In this document: positions 10,465-19,448 of the stretch, piece by piece
Numbering within the stretch: position 1 is the first letter of the stretch
Layout: the number at the start of each line of letters is the position of its first letter
NCBI GenBank assembly: GCA_023301725.1
Contig: JALZUD010000017.1
Coordinates: forward strand, 1 to 64,000
Reading direction: 5' to 3'
Length of the DNA stretch: 64,000 nucleotides
From: Granulosicoccus sp.
GTDB lineage: Bacteria; Pseudomonadota; Gammaproteobacteria; Granulosicoccales; Granulosicoccaceae
Notes under the pieces: model-generated
What the model was told of the DNA's origin: nothing
The model's database searches: none
What the model saw: only the letters and a program-made list of their open reading frames with translations
Made by a program: the position numbers and the translations under genes

Positions 10465-11241
10465 TTAAAAGAGTCGGTTTACATTGCCTTGCCTGACAAA
10501 GCGCACACGCCCTTGCGCATCCGCTCGTCCCATTTGTTGCAAACCGGCGCGTACAGCAGCAGGCGTGCTTTGCGATGGAGTGAACAGGATGTCGGCTGAA
10601 AAGTCGCCGCTTTGCGTCAGCGTCACTGAGCCATCCATAGCAACATCTCCACCAGCAGCGCTCAGTGCCACAGAATGAGACTGCTCACCATCAGGAGAAA
10701 TATCGACAGTAACATCGCCCAGTGAGGTGGGGATGGGGGATTCTAGTAGGGCGTTGTTCCATCTCAACGTGCCTTCAAACTGCTCCAGTACATTATCCAC
10801 CAGAAGCACCTGATCGATATCACCCAGCAGCTCACCATTGAAACGAGCTATTGGCACTGGTAGTAGCACTTCTAGTTCTTTGGCCAGTGCGTTGAACGTG
10901 AAATCTGTGATGTTGATGTCACCGTTCCACTGCCGCGCCGCCAATCCAGCTCCTTGTCCACCGTAGCCGTTAAAACGAAACGATGCACCCGTGCCTCCAC
11001 TAAGCAAGGTTTTTGGAGCCACAGTCCAACCTACGTCATTGAACTCAAGGGGTAACAAATCATCGGTGGAACGAACAGTGCCTATGTTGCCCTTGTAGAG
11101 TTTTCCCGATACATTTTCTAATGCCACATTGCTCAATTGCGGCCGGATTCTATCAACAACAGGGGCTGCCGGAAAAAATACAAGCATTGCGATAACGTAG
11201 GAGACGAGGCCAAGCAGCAGCAGCCATACAATGCGCATCAA
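10465..11241 (-). CDS. gspN: Type II secretion system protein GspN
   Basis: The 258-residue protein has one N-terminal membrane segment (about 4-26, rich in Leu/Val) followed by a periplasmic region with SNVALENVSGKLYKG and GDVTVDISPDG, as in GspN (T2SS protein N). GspN is an accessory part of the type II secretion machine, present in some systems and not others. Its start overlaps the gspM stop by 4 bp. It is the last gene of the gsp run. Confidence 0.88.
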   Translation of the reverse strand: MMRIVWLLLLGLVSYVIAMLVFFPAAPVVDRIRPQLSNVALENVSGKLYKGNIGTVRSTDDLLPLEFNDVGWTVAPKTLLSGGTGASFRFNGYGGQGAGLAARQWNGDINITDFTFNALAKELEVLLPVPIARFNGELLGDIDQVLLVDNVLEQFEGTLRWNNALLESPIPTSLGDVTVDISPDGEQSHSVALSAAGGDVAMDGSVTLTQSGDFSADILFTPSQSTPAAVRAGLQQMGRADAQGRVRFVRQGNVNRLF

Positions 11242-11711
11242 CCGCGCTCCATATTGAAGCGCGCACTGACGATGCCATTGTTTTTTCGACTGATGGTCAT
11301 CGTGGTTACAGACAATCCGTACTGTTCCAGCTCAGCAAGTACTCCCACTAGCTTATCAAATTCCACTTCGTTGAACTGCACTCGTGCACCGTTGGCTCCA
11401 CTGGGCTCAACACGCTCAGGTGGATCCATGGAGGCTTCACGAATCACTTGGTCGATCAGTAGATACGGCGCTTTATCAGAGGTCTTGCGTTGCGAGCCAT
11501 TGCTAGCTGATGCACCTTGCAACTGCACAGCAGCCTGTTCAATGAAACGCAGGTCATCCTGTTTGGCTGCAATGGCTTGCTGTGCCTGCGCCTGGCTCTG
11601 ACTCATCGGATACCAGATAAACGCAAACACGGCAGCTACCAGCACGAATGCGCTGACAGCAATAACAATTAGGCGGTCACGAGGTGATTGACGCAGGTAC
11701 CAGTCTTTCAT
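11238..11711 (-). CDS. gspM: Type II secretion system protein GspM
   Basis: GspM is a bitopic inner membrane protein that binds GspL in the assembly platform. This 157-residue protein has a short cytoplasmic N-terminus (MKDWYLRQSPRDR), one membrane helix at about 14-34, an Ala/Gln-rich coiled-coil stretch, and a small C-terminal ferredoxin-like periplasmic domain. Size and position between gspL and gspN match the family, whose sequence is weakly conserved. Confidence 0.88.
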   Translation of the reverse strand: MKDWYLRQSPRDRLIVIAVSAFVLVAAVFAFIWYPMSQSQAQAQQAIAAKQDDLRFIEQAAVQLQGASASNGSQRKTSDKAPYLLIDQVIREASMDPPERVEPSGANGARVQFNEVEFDKLVGVLAELEQYGLSVTTMTISRKNNGIVSARFNMERG

Positions 11712-11774
11712 CGTTGTATTGTCGATTTGTTCGAATGTAGAAACATCAGGTTAATCTTCGCTGTTTGCCGTTGA

Positions 11775-12989
11775 CTATTCAATACGCACACGGCCACGCA
11801 CCGAATTATTCTCACGATTTGCTGACTGCACAGACATATTTAATGAGCCGCGTTCTTTCAATTCTGATTTCAACGCATCCAAAGTCGGCACATCATCGGT
11901 GTTCAGATCCAGATCAAACCTGCCATTTCTGTAACCGATAGTGCGCAGTACGGTCTGCGGCTGCGTTGACAGACTGCCAGCAATTTGCGCTAAACGACTG
12001 GTAAAGCCATCGTTATTGACTGCCCCAATGTTTTCAAGCGCTGACTGCACTTGACGTCTTGGTCGTTGCATGCGGGCATCTGGCAAGGCTTCTTTGAACG
12101 CTTCGCTAATGTTGACATCAAGTGCATCTTTTTGTTTTTCTAACGAACTTAACTCTAGCCACTTGCCAGCGAACAGCAACGCAAAGACACAGGCTGCGAG
12201 TATTGCCGTGGCTCGCCATGGCTTCCACGTATTATCAAAATTGCGCTTGATATTGAAGTCACCCTGCATCAAATTGACACGTGGCGCAGACGCCAAGCCA
12301 CTGCTGTACAACGCTAGGCGGTGATCAACTTGCCTGATTTCGAGCTCCATACCGGCTGGCACGTTAAATTTGTTATCAGCATGGGTACTGAACGCCACCA
12401 AAGACACAGGGCCATCTGAATCGTTGCCACCTAACGCACCTTCAATCATCATGCTAGCCATTTCAGTGTCGGTGGCAAAACCTGTGTAGTCAGCCAAACG
12501 CACAACCGCACGGCCATGATCGAGCAACGCACTCCAGACATGCATTTCGGGGGTAGCTGATGTCAACACTGGCAGGGCAAGAGTTTCAGGCACAATCTCA
12601 GAGGGACGCAGACCCGCCTGGGCGCAGAGCTCGGTAATTTGCTCCATGACGTCCAGACTAATAACCACTACGGGGTATTCATCGTCGCGGGTCTTTACGC
12701 CTAATGCAAAATGCAGATCATCGATATCATCTGCCACCTGCTCTTCCAGCACGTAAGGTACAGCTTGCTGGGCACGCGCCAACGAGCCACCGGGAACGCT
12801 AGCTTGTGTAAGCAGGACATCATCAGCGGGCAAGATAAGTATGCAACGACGCCCGTCGACACTATCGGCCGCCTCGCGCAAGCTTCCTTCGCTCACAGGC
12901 GTAGTTAGAGCACCGTTGTCGTCAGAGGTTGCCCACTGAACATTGTCCTCTCCGATCAGAGGCATATAAATAATGACGTGTTTAGACAC
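11775..12989 (-). CDS. gspL: Type II secretion system protein GspL
   Basis: GspL links the cytoplasmic ATPase GspE to the membrane platform. The 404-residue protein has an actin-like cytoplasmic domain (about 1-235), the conserved pre-membrane motif NLMQGDF (239-245), one membrane helix (about 260-277), and a periplasmic C-terminal domain ending in a cluster of short strands. Length is normal. It lies 86 bp after gspK and 63 bp before gspM, slightly looser spacing than the rest of the operon. Confidence 0.92.
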   Translation of the reverse strand: MSKHVIIYMPLIGEDNVQWATSDDNGALTTPVSEGSLREAADSVDGRRCILILPADDVLLTQASVPGGSLARAQQAVPYVLEEQVADDIDDLHFALGVKTRDDEYPVVVISLDVMEQITELCAQAGLRPSEIVPETLALPVLTSATPEMHVWSALLDHGRAVVRLADYTGFATDTEMASMMIEGALGGNDSDGPVSLVAFSTHADNKFNVPAGMELEIRQVDHRLALYSSGLASAPRVNLMQGDFNIKRNFDNTWKPWRATAILAACVFALLFAGKWLELSSLEKQKDALDVNISEAFKEALPDARMQRPRRQVQSALENIGAVNNDGFTSRLAQIAGSLSTQPQTVLRTIGYRNGRFDLDLNTDDVPTLDALKSELKERGSLNMSVQSANRENNSVRGRVRIE

Positions 12990-13075
12990 GATGTTTCCTA
13001 AAGTTACTGTTCGGTTACGCAGATTACAAATCTACTAACAAAAGTGGATATAAATAAGATTTGCTACGTTATTCG

Positions 13076-14179
13076 CTACAGGGTATCGCGGGAACGATAC
13101 AGCACGCGAGTCTGACCCGCACCATCACGCTCAAGCAAGGTAAATTGAGACAATGTAATACCTTCAGCCTCCACATCGATACGAACCTGAAAATAGTTTG
13201 ATCTCACATCATAGGCGACATCGGCAACAATTGCCTCCTCGGACGACAGTGGCACCTCAGCGGTGAAGGCATCTGCACTCTCATAGGGCGTAACGTCTCG
13301 CGCATTTCCTTCCAGCGTTTCCGGGGCATCTTCAGCATCCAAGTCAAAAATATCCTCACACTCAGGGTAGTCCTCATAGGCGCCTGTATCCCAACGGGAC
13401 AACGAGGCGGCAATAGGCTTCACTTCATCGGACAGTGACGCCAATACCTCGGGTGTGGCGGTATTGACATTCACTGGTGTGGGCCCTGAAATAGTTGGCA
13501 GTGCAGAGATATGCGGTAACAACAGCTCGTAATCCTCTGTTTCTTCCTCCACCGCACTGCTAAAGCCCCTAATCAGTTGCAGCTCACTCACACTGACGAT
13601 AGGCGAATTTGCTGTTCGATAACCCACCTCCAACGACGTGTAGTACTCATCTTCTGCGCCATTGGGGTCTGTGAAATTAATATCGCTATCCAGCCAATCA
13701 ACCACCGCATCAACTTTTATGGGATCAATGTTAAGTTCTTGCAATAGCCGTGCAAACTGCTGCCTGTATGCAGGCACAACAACACCCTCGGGATCAACGA
13801 GGTTGTTTAGATTGAACCGACCCTGCATATCGATAACACAGCCTTTGATTGACGCATTGTCCATAGGCACAGGCGGAATGGTCTGCGCCCAGTCATCGTC
13901 CAGTGAATCGCTGTTGCTACGCAACTCGTCTTGAAAATCACGATACAACAGTGCAGCCGCGAACCGCTCACCGCTGATACCCAGTGATCGCGCTTGCTGG
14001 ATAAGCCCCTCGTTGCGCTCACGCTGCAAGTCCAGCTGTTGAGAACTGGTTATCGACACCATGGTTATAGTGCCCAACGCCAGAACGAGCACAGCCGTCA
14101 AGATAGCCACACCACGCTGCCTCGTGGGTTGTTGTGTGGCTAGGTAGGAGCCTTGATGTCTATGACTAAACATTATCAT
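13076..14179 (-). CDS. gspK: Type II secretion system minor pseudopilin GspK
   Basis: GspK caps the pseudopilus tip with GspI and GspJ. The 367-residue protein has a prepilin-type leader ending at Gly23, then VAILTAVLVLALGT, without the Glu at position +5, as usual for GspK. The large globular domain contains the expected segments GRFNLNNLVD, VVDWLDSD and PVNVNTATPEVLASL. Its ATG overlaps the gspJ stop (ATGA); the alternative ATG at 14173 would shorten it by two residues. Confidence 0.95.
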   Translation of the reverse strand: MIMFSHRHQGSYLATQQPTRQRGVAILTAVLVLALGTITMVSITSSQQLDLQRERNEGLIQQARSLGISGERFAAALLYRDFQDELRSNSDSLDDDWAQTIPPVPMDNASIKGCVIDMQGRFNLNNLVDPEGVVVPAYRQQFARLLQELNIDPIKVDAVVDWLDSDINFTDPNGAEDEYYTSLEVGYRTANSPIVSVSELQLIRGFSSAVEEETEDYELLLPHISALPTISGPTPVNVNTATPEVLASLSDEVKPIAASLSRWDTGAYEDYPECEDIFDLDAEDAPETLEGNARDVTPYESADAFTAEVPLSSEEAIVADVAYDVRSNYFQVRIDVEAEGITLSQFTLLERDGAGQTRVLYRSRDTL

Positions 14180-14898
14180 CCTGGCAAGGCAAACAGGCGT
14201 GTCACACGACCGTAATCCTGCAGTTCCAGATTGAATTCGATAGCAGCGGGTATTCCAGGCTCTGTTTCATCAGGCGGTGGCCACGTGTCGTTCCACTCAC
14301 CGTCGGTATCGAGAAACCGTAAACTCATGTCCTCCACGCCACTGAGCAATTGCCGCCTACGAGCAGGCTCCTCGTTAACCGTGTCTAGGTGATACCAGTA
14401 CTGCCTGATCAGTTTGTCCTCTTCCAGCGAGTAGGCAACGCGTTGTAAATTGGAACGCACGGGTGATACATCCGCAGCTGGGTTTGCCCAACCTGCACGC
14501 GTCAGTTCCAGCAAATTCTGTCCTTCTATGTTGACTTGTAAGGGCGCAAGCTCCGAATCGAATGCAGATCGTACCGATCTATCAGCAATTTGAGTCACAT
14601 CTTCAGCCATCCAGTAAAACGTACGCTGAAGCTCAGCCAAGCGCGTTGACTGGTTATCGATGCCCTCGCGAATAGCGTTGATCTGGAACAACATCTGAAA
14701 AGCGGCAGTGCCCAGAATGGCGAGTAAAAACATGGCCACCAACAGTTCGATCAGAGTAAAGCCTGCCGCACTCTTGCGCGTTGCTCTGCTTGCAATTCTG
14801 TTTGTAGCTATTGATGGCACCGCGGCAAGCGCATTTGCGTCCAAGCTTGCACCCACAATGCCGATCGCACTCTTACCTGAGTGATATCCACCCATCAC
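14176..14898 (-). CDS. gspJ: Type II secretion system minor pseudopilin GspJ
   Basis: The 240-residue protein carries a prepilin peptidase site AAG|FTLIELLVAM with Glu at +5, then the GspJ-type globular domain (QRTFYWMAEDVTQIADR, RVAYSLEEDKLIRQYW). The leader before the cleavage point is 46 residues, much longer than the usual 6-25, so the true start may lie further in, although no internal ATG is present in the leader beyond codon 2. Overlaps gspI and gspK by 4 bp each. Confidence 0.92.
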   Translation of the reverse strand: MMGGYHSGKSAIGIVGASLDANALAAVPSIATNRIASRATRKSAAGFTLIELLVAMFLLAILGTAAFQMLFQINAIREGIDNQSTRLAELQRTFYWMAEDVTQIADRSVRSAFDSELAPLQVNIEGQNLLELTRAGWANPAADVSPVRSNLQRVAYSLEEDKLIRQYWYHLDTVNEEPARRRQLLSGVEDMSLRFLDTDGEWNDTWPPPDETEPGIPAAIEFNLELQDYGRVTRLFALPG

Positions 14899-15413
14899 TG
14901 AATAGCGCCTTCATCAGTGGACGCGCCTTGTCTTAGGGCAGGATTCCCAACGATGCCAGTTACGGTGTACGTGTAGTTATCTTCGTCTTTAACCAGTCTG
15001 ACTTCCACATCGACACGGCGTAAATCAGGATCGGCAACCGCTTGCGTGCGAGTACGCACATACCAGGTGATATTTCCCATCTCTACTTCTTTATTGGTTG
15101 TACCGTTCGCAGGCCATGCCGGAACACTTTGTAGCTCCGCTAGTGCGTTACTGGCAACCCATCGACCGAATTCACGTTCTCGAAGATAGTCTGCTCGCCA
15201 CGTACTGGCAGCAGCAGAAGCCACCAGTGCTCCACAACCCACTGCAATGATAGTCATTGCCACCAGGATTTCTATTAGCGTAAAACCTGATTGCTTTTGG
15301 CGGTTGTGCGCCGACAATACGCAAGTTAGACGGAAGCGGGGCAAAGAGCCAGGTTGAACCGCACTAAAGCGCGCTTGCCGTTTCTTATATATGGCATCTG
15401 TTGTCATAGTCAT
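14895..15413 (-). CDS. gspI: Type II secretion system minor pseudopilin GspI
   Basis: A small 172-residue pseudopilin with site QSG|FTLIEILVAM (Glu at +5) and the GspI pattern ASNALAELQSVPAWP, followed by YVRTRTQAVADPDLRRVDVEV. It forms the tip complex with GspJ and GspK. The leader is 43 residues; a TTG at codon 33 (15317) would give a standard 11-residue leader, but its ribosome-binding site is poor. Overlaps gspH and gspJ by 4 bp each. Confidence 0.92.
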   Translation of the reverse strand: MTMTTDAIYKKRQARFSAVQPGSLPRFRLTCVLSAHNRQKQSGFTLIEILVAMTIIAVGCGALVASAAASTWRADYLREREFGRWVASNALAELQSVPAWPANGTTNKEVEMGNITWYVRTRTQAVADPDLRRVDVEVRLVKDEDNYTYTVTGIVGNPALRQGASTDEGAIQ

Positions 15414-16027
15414 GAACCTGAGAGCTGTTGCACGGTGACTGGGAACAAATCACCCGAAGACACCTCGTACTGAAATTCCTGCCCTGTGTCGCTAATCAGG
15501 ATACGAAAATCCGGAATAATTTCGCCATTGGATAAGAAAATAATGTGCGGTTGTAATGGATTTTCGTCGGTTGCATCGCTGAGCTCATCAATCAGATTTT
15601 CCAGAACAATGGGCAAACCAGAAATATCGACGATCATCTCCAGAGCCACTTCAGGCGCTCGAAAACGCAGCTGCTCATCCTCGAATATCTGCCATTCCTC
15701 CTCGTCCTCTTCATTTTTAAGAAGAACATAGAAGCTGTAGGAATCGGGGTGGAATCGAATGCCGAATTGTTGACGCGAATACACTGCCTGATCTGAAGCC
15801 AGCTGCATCAGTAAACCAGTGCGCCGCGCCTCGTTGCTCATGCTCTTGCCAACATTCCTGAACTCAACACTGATAACAACAACACCAAGAATGATGGCCA
15901 CTATTGCCACAGTCACCAAAAGCTCGATAAGAGTGAATCCACGCGCCAAAGGCGCGCGAGCAGCTTGTGAGGCGTTAAATTGATCAACATGCTTACGCCT
16001 GAATTGCATAGCGTTTAGTCTATTCAC
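15410..16027 (-). CDS. gspH: Type II secretion system minor pseudopilin GspH
   Basis: The 205-residue protein has prepilin site ARG|FTLIELLVTVAIVAI after a 30-residue leader and the GspH-like domain (NEARRTGLLMQLASDQAVYSR, then RFHPDSYSFY). The first start codon is a GTG at 16027; an ATG at 16009 is an alternative. GspH is a minor pseudopilin of the secretion pseudopilus. It follows gspG by 40 bp and overlaps gspI by 4 bp. Confidence 0.9.
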   Translation of the reverse strand: MNRLNAMQFRRKHVDQFNASQAARAPLARGFTLIELLVTVAIVAIILGVVVISVEFRNVGKSMSNEARRTGLLMQLASDQAVYSRQQFGIRFHPDSYSFYVLLKNEEDEEEWQIFEDEQLRFRAPEVALEMIVDISGLPIVLENLIDELSDATDENPLQPHIIFLSNGEIIPDFRILISDTGQEFQYEVSSGDLFPVTVQQLSGS

Positions 16028-16067
16028 ACCTTTTTAGCCTGTAAGCGAAAAAAACGGCAGCTGTGGT

Positions 16068-16526
16068 TTATGAGGCGTCGAGTGAGCTAATGTCGGCATC
16101 GAAACCTTCACCACCTTCCACACCATCATTACCTAAAGAGATGATCTCGAAGCGTCCATCTTCACTAAGGTACAGATAATCGCGCCCCCAAGGATCCTTG
16201 TTCAGCTTTTGCACATAACCACCCGATTTCCAGTTGCCAGGCTCAGGATCACCACTAGGCCGTACGACCAGGGATTCGAGACCTTGCTCGGTCGAAGGGT
16301 AGTTAAAATTGTCCAGCCTGTACAAACCCAGCGCGGCTGAATAATTGCCAATATCGGTTTTCGCCCGCACCACTCTGGCTTCATTCGGCCGATCCATGAT
16401 TAACGGCACTACAGCTGCGCCCAGAATAGCTATGATAGCGACCACCACCATAATTTCGATTAAGGTGAAACCACCTTGTTTATGCAACTTTTTCACAATA
16501 TTCAGCTGTACTTTCTTGTTGCCCAT
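16068..16526 (-). CDS. gspG: Type II secretion system major pseudopilin GspG
   Basis: GspG is the main subunit of the secretion pseudopilus. From the ATG at 16526 it has 152 residues, with leader ending at Gly19 and mature N-terminus FTLIEIMVVVAIIAILGA (Glu at +5). Signature segments are TDIGNYSAALGLYRLDNFNYPSTEQGL, DPWGRDYLY and the calcium-site loop LGNDGVEGGEG. This start was chosen because a gagagag Shine-Dalgarno lies 8 bp upstream; the frame extends to 16646 but the added residues are not pilin-like. Heads the gspG-N run. No gspC, D, E or F is in the window. Confidence 0.95.
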   Translation of the reverse strand: MGNKKVQLNIVKKLHKQGGFTLIEIMVVVAIIAILGAAVVPLIMDRPNEARVVRAKTDIGNYSAALGLYRLDNFNYPSTEQGLESLVVRPSGDPEPGNWKSGGYVQKLNKDPWGRDYLYLSEDGRFEIISLGNDGVEGGEGFDADISSLDAS

Positions 16527-16612
16527 AAGGCCGCTCTCTCTCATTTTTCTAGGATTTACACTACATCTTTGGCAGAACAATACCACTGCCTTTACGACCA
16601 AATACTCACCCA

Positions 16613-17233
16613 ATGATTCCCAAAAAAAATAAGTTCTGGTCCTCAAAAGCCTATCTGCTGGTCATTGTTCTGGCCTTAATGTGCATTGCCTTGCAATACA
16701 CAGGCCTTGCAGACACGCTTGCCTATGAAAGGAGCTTGATCGCAAACGGCCAGTGGTGGTTATTACTGAGCGGAAACTTTGTGCATCTGGGAATCAATCA
16801 TCTCTGGATGAACATGGCAGGTCTGGCTTTGGTGGTGGCGTTGGTCTGGAAACACTACAGTGCTACGCAGTGGCTTACGTTAATACTCCTGTGTAGTGTA
16901 GGCGTCGGTACTGGAATCTGGTTCTTCAACACTGAAATTCAAGGCTATGTCGGATTTTCAGGCGCACTTCACGGACTGATTATCGCAGGGGGGTTGGCCG
17001 ATCTGCGCATTTATCCCCGTTCTGCGGGTTTGCTGTTAATTCTGATCGTAGGTAAGCTGGGCTGGGAGCAGTTTAGCGGTGCTCTGCCCGGTAGTGAATC
17101 AGTTGCCGGCGGCTATGTTCTGGTCGATGCGCATCTCTACGGTGCGATCACCGGTGCTCTTGTAACACCAGCTTTGCTCATTCAAAATCATCTCAACAGA
17201 AAAAACAAAGCAAGCGATGACGCTCCAGGCTAG
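16613..17233 (+). CDS. rrtA: Rhombosortase (rhomboid-family intramembrane protease)
   Basis: The 206-residue polytopic membrane protein has rhomboid hallmarks: a GNFVHLGINHLWMNMAG segment (H-x3-HL-x2-N), the nucleophile motif GFSGALHG (Ser116) and a catalytic histidine in DAHLYGA (His174). The combination GxSGxLHG plus short six-helix size fits the rhombosortase subfamily, known to process proteins with a C-terminal GlyGly-CTERM signal and often co-occurring with type II secretion. It is divergent from gspG with 86 bp between, which supports that link. No GlyGly-CTERM protein is visible in the window. Confidence 0.9.
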   Translation: MIPKKNKFWSSKAYLLVIVLALMCIALQYTGLADTLAYERSLIANGQWWLLLSGNFVHLGINHLWMNMAGLALVVALVWKHYSATQWLTLILLCSVGVGTGIWFFNTEIQGYVGFSGALHGLIIAGGLADLRIYPRSAGLLLILIVGKLGWEQFSGALPGSESVAGGYVLVDAHLYGAITGALVTPALLIQNHLNRKNKASDDAPG

Positions 17234-18249
17234 CTTTTCGTCATCTTCGCCAGCTCCGCTAGCAACCTTGCCGGTATCTCAACACCCTGCGCGACACTTT
17301 TTTCGCGTTGTTCATAGCGTCGCTGCGATGGTAGACGGGTACCAGGCATGTCGAGCACCTGAGAAAACAAGAGTTCGGCGCGCTGCAAGTAGGCAGTTGA
17401 GCCAAATTTACTGGGGTCGATAGCCAGCAGCAATTCTCCACCAAAAGGCGCGCCCACCTTGTGTGTGTCCTGATTGCTCGAATCAACACTGAAGTTCTCA
17501 CCAATAAGCGCACCCGCTAGCAACTCAACCATTAATGCGATAGAGGCACCCTTATGACCGCCAAAGGGAAGTTGCGCGCCAGCAAGCGCCGCATCAGGAT
17601 CGTTGGTTGGTCGTCCTTGATCATCAATCGCCCAGCCATCGGGTATCGGCTGCCCATCACGCTGATGCAACTGGATTTCACCACGAGCGCTGGCACTTGA
17701 CGCCTGATCGAAGACCAGTGGAGGCATTGCCTCGCGCGGGAAACCAAAGGCCATGGGGTTAGTTCCAAACAGCGGCCTTGTACCACCAGCAGGTGTGACG
17801 TAGGCGTTCGATGTGGTAAAGGCAAAAGCCACCAGGCCCTGTCGCGCCAAACATTCTACTTCAGGCCACAACGCCGCAATGTTGTAGACGTTATGGATTG
17901 CCAGAGCCGCTGTGCCGTGCATTCGCGCCTTTTTGACCAAAGCTGGCAAGCCCACATCCAACGCCTGCGGGCAGAACCCGTTCTTGCCATCAACATGCAC
18001 GACGGTTGAATCGTCTACTTGCAGTGAAGGCACAGCATTCGCGTCTGCTGATGGATTTTGCAACGCGTTGATATAGAACGACACACGAAACAAGCCATGC
18101 GATGTACAACCGTCACGCTCCGCCGCCGTTACACTACTGGCTATGCTGTTGGCCTGCGCTCGAGCAAACCCATTGGATTCCAGAGCAGTTAGAGCCAGAT
18201 GATGAATCTCATCCAGATTCAAGCAGGTAGTGGGTTGTTCGTTACTCAT
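17230..18249 (-). CDS. Malate/L-lactate dehydrogenase-family oxidoreductase
   Basis: The 339-residue protein belongs to the LdhA/MDH type 2 (NAD(P)-dependent, non-Rossmann) family that reduces 2-oxoacids or delta-1-pyrroline/piperideine carboxylates. Visible signatures are HGLFRVSFYINAL, GTNPMAFGFP, and PFGGHKGASIALMVELLAGAL. The ATG at 18249 was preferred over one at 18303, because the extra 18 residues do not fit the family. Its substrate cannot be read from sequence. The 3' end overlaps rrtA convergently by 4 bp. Confidence 0.88.
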   Translation of the reverse strand: MSNEQPTTCLNLDEIHHLALTALESNGFARAQANSIASSVTAAERDGCTSHGLFRVSFYINALQNPSADANAVPSLQVDDSTVVHVDGKNGFCPQALDVGLPALVKKARMHGTAALAIHNVYNIAALWPEVECLARQGLVAFAFTTSNAYVTPAGGTRPLFGTNPMAFGFPREAMPPLVFDQASSASARGEIQLHQRDGQPIPDGWAIDDQGRPTNDPDAALAGAQLPFGGHKGASIALMVELLAGALIGENFSVDSSNQDTHKVGAPFGGELLLAIDPSKFGSTAYLQRAELLFSQVLDMPGTRLPSQRRYEQREKSVAQGVEIPARLLAELAKMTKS

Positions 18250-18354
18250 AATGTTAAAGATCCGTCTGATAAGCGCTACTCGTAGCATCAATACGCTGTG
18301 CACAATGGCCTCTCTCGAACAACAGCATACACATAACTCAATGAGCGCAATGTC

Positions 18355-19377
18355 ATGAGCTGCGGCAAGATAGATTCCTTCCTTGAAAAGACAATAGTGC
18401 CCAGTTTTAGCAGTCTGGGCATACGTATTCGTTCCAGACTCTACCCCTGGCCTGAGCTGTCCAGTTACTGCCTCAAAGGCCAGACCGTGCTACTAACGGG
18501 TGGCACCTCGGGCATCGGCAAGGCCGCAGCAAAGCGCTATGCACAACTGGGAGCAACGCTTGTCATCATCGCCCGTAACCCTGACAAGGCGCAACAACTG
18601 GTCAACGAACTCCAGAGCGCATCAGGTAACAACGATATTCATCGAGTGATTGCAGATCTGGGCCAACAGCAGGAAGTACGTACTGCCGCTATTGAGATAG
18701 CAGATAAATGGCCAGTAATAGACGTTATTGCGCACAACGCAGGTGCTTTGTTTAATAAGCGGCAACGCGCCGAGAACGGCACTGACTTGTCAGTGGAGCT
18801 GATGGTAGCTACGCCATTTCTGTTAACAGGCTTGCTACTCGATTGCCTGACAAACAAACCAGCTGTCGATGACACGCAAGGGCAGTCGCCGAATGCTGTA
18901 CGTACACCCGCTCGCGTAATCACCATGAGCTCTGGTGGCATGTACACGGAGCCATTGAACGCTAGTCGACTTGAAATGCGTGATGCAAACTATCAGGGAG
19001 CCAGTCAATATGCGCGCGCCAAGCGCGCACAGGTGGTACTCAATGAAATGTGGGCCGAGCGAGTGCCAGCTGAACACGTCGTCTTCCATGCGCTGCATCC
19101 GGGGTGGGTGAGAACACCGGGCATAACAGAGGCACTACCAGGCTTTTCCAAAGTGTTGGGACCACTGGGCCTGTTGCGCACGCCAGATGAGGGAGCAGAC
19201 ACCCTACTGTGGCTAAGCGCTGACGCTTGCGCACAGAAAACAAGTGGTGGATTCTGGCACGACAGAGTAGAACGTGACATCGATATGAGCAACAAGACAC
19301 GCAAAGCTGACTCACCAGAACAACGAACAGCCTTGTGGCAATGGTGCGAGTCACAGACAGGCTGGCAATTCAGCTGA
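18355..19377 (+). CDS. Short-chain dehydrogenase/reductase family protein
   Basis: The 340-residue NAD(P)-dependent oxidoreductase has the Rossmann motif TGGTSGIGK (57-65 approximately), NAG in the AHNAGALF segment, a Ser in ITMSSGGM, and the catalytic Y-x3-K in QYARAKRAQ. The region before the Rossmann fold (about 45 residues, with PWPELSSY) resembles DHRS12/retinol-dehydrogenase-like SDRs. Substrate unknown. It is divergent from the dehydrogenase at 17230 across about 105 bp. A five-codon upstream reading frame (18341-18358) overlaps its start. Confidence 0.88.
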   Translation: MSCGKIDSFLEKTIVPSFSSLGIRIRSRLYPWPELSSYCLKGQTVLLTGGTSGIGKAAAKRYAQLGATLVIIARNPDKAQQLVNELQSASGNNDIHRVIADLGQQQEVRTAAIEIADKWPVIDVIAHNAGALFNKRQRAENGTDLSVELMVATPFLLTGLLLDCLTNKPAVDDTQGQSPNAVRTPARVITMSSGGMYTEPLNASRLEMRDANYQGASQYARAKRAQVVLNEMWAERVPAEHVVFHALHPGWVRTPGITEALPGFSKVLGPLGLLRTPDEGADTLLWLSADACAQKTSGGFWHDRVERDIDMSNKTRKADSPEQRTALWQWCESQTGWQFS

Positions 19378-19448
19378 CTCGGCTACGCCTAGATTGATCA
19401 CAGGCAAACATGGCACCATGACTCAAGCGACACACTAAAGATACTTCG

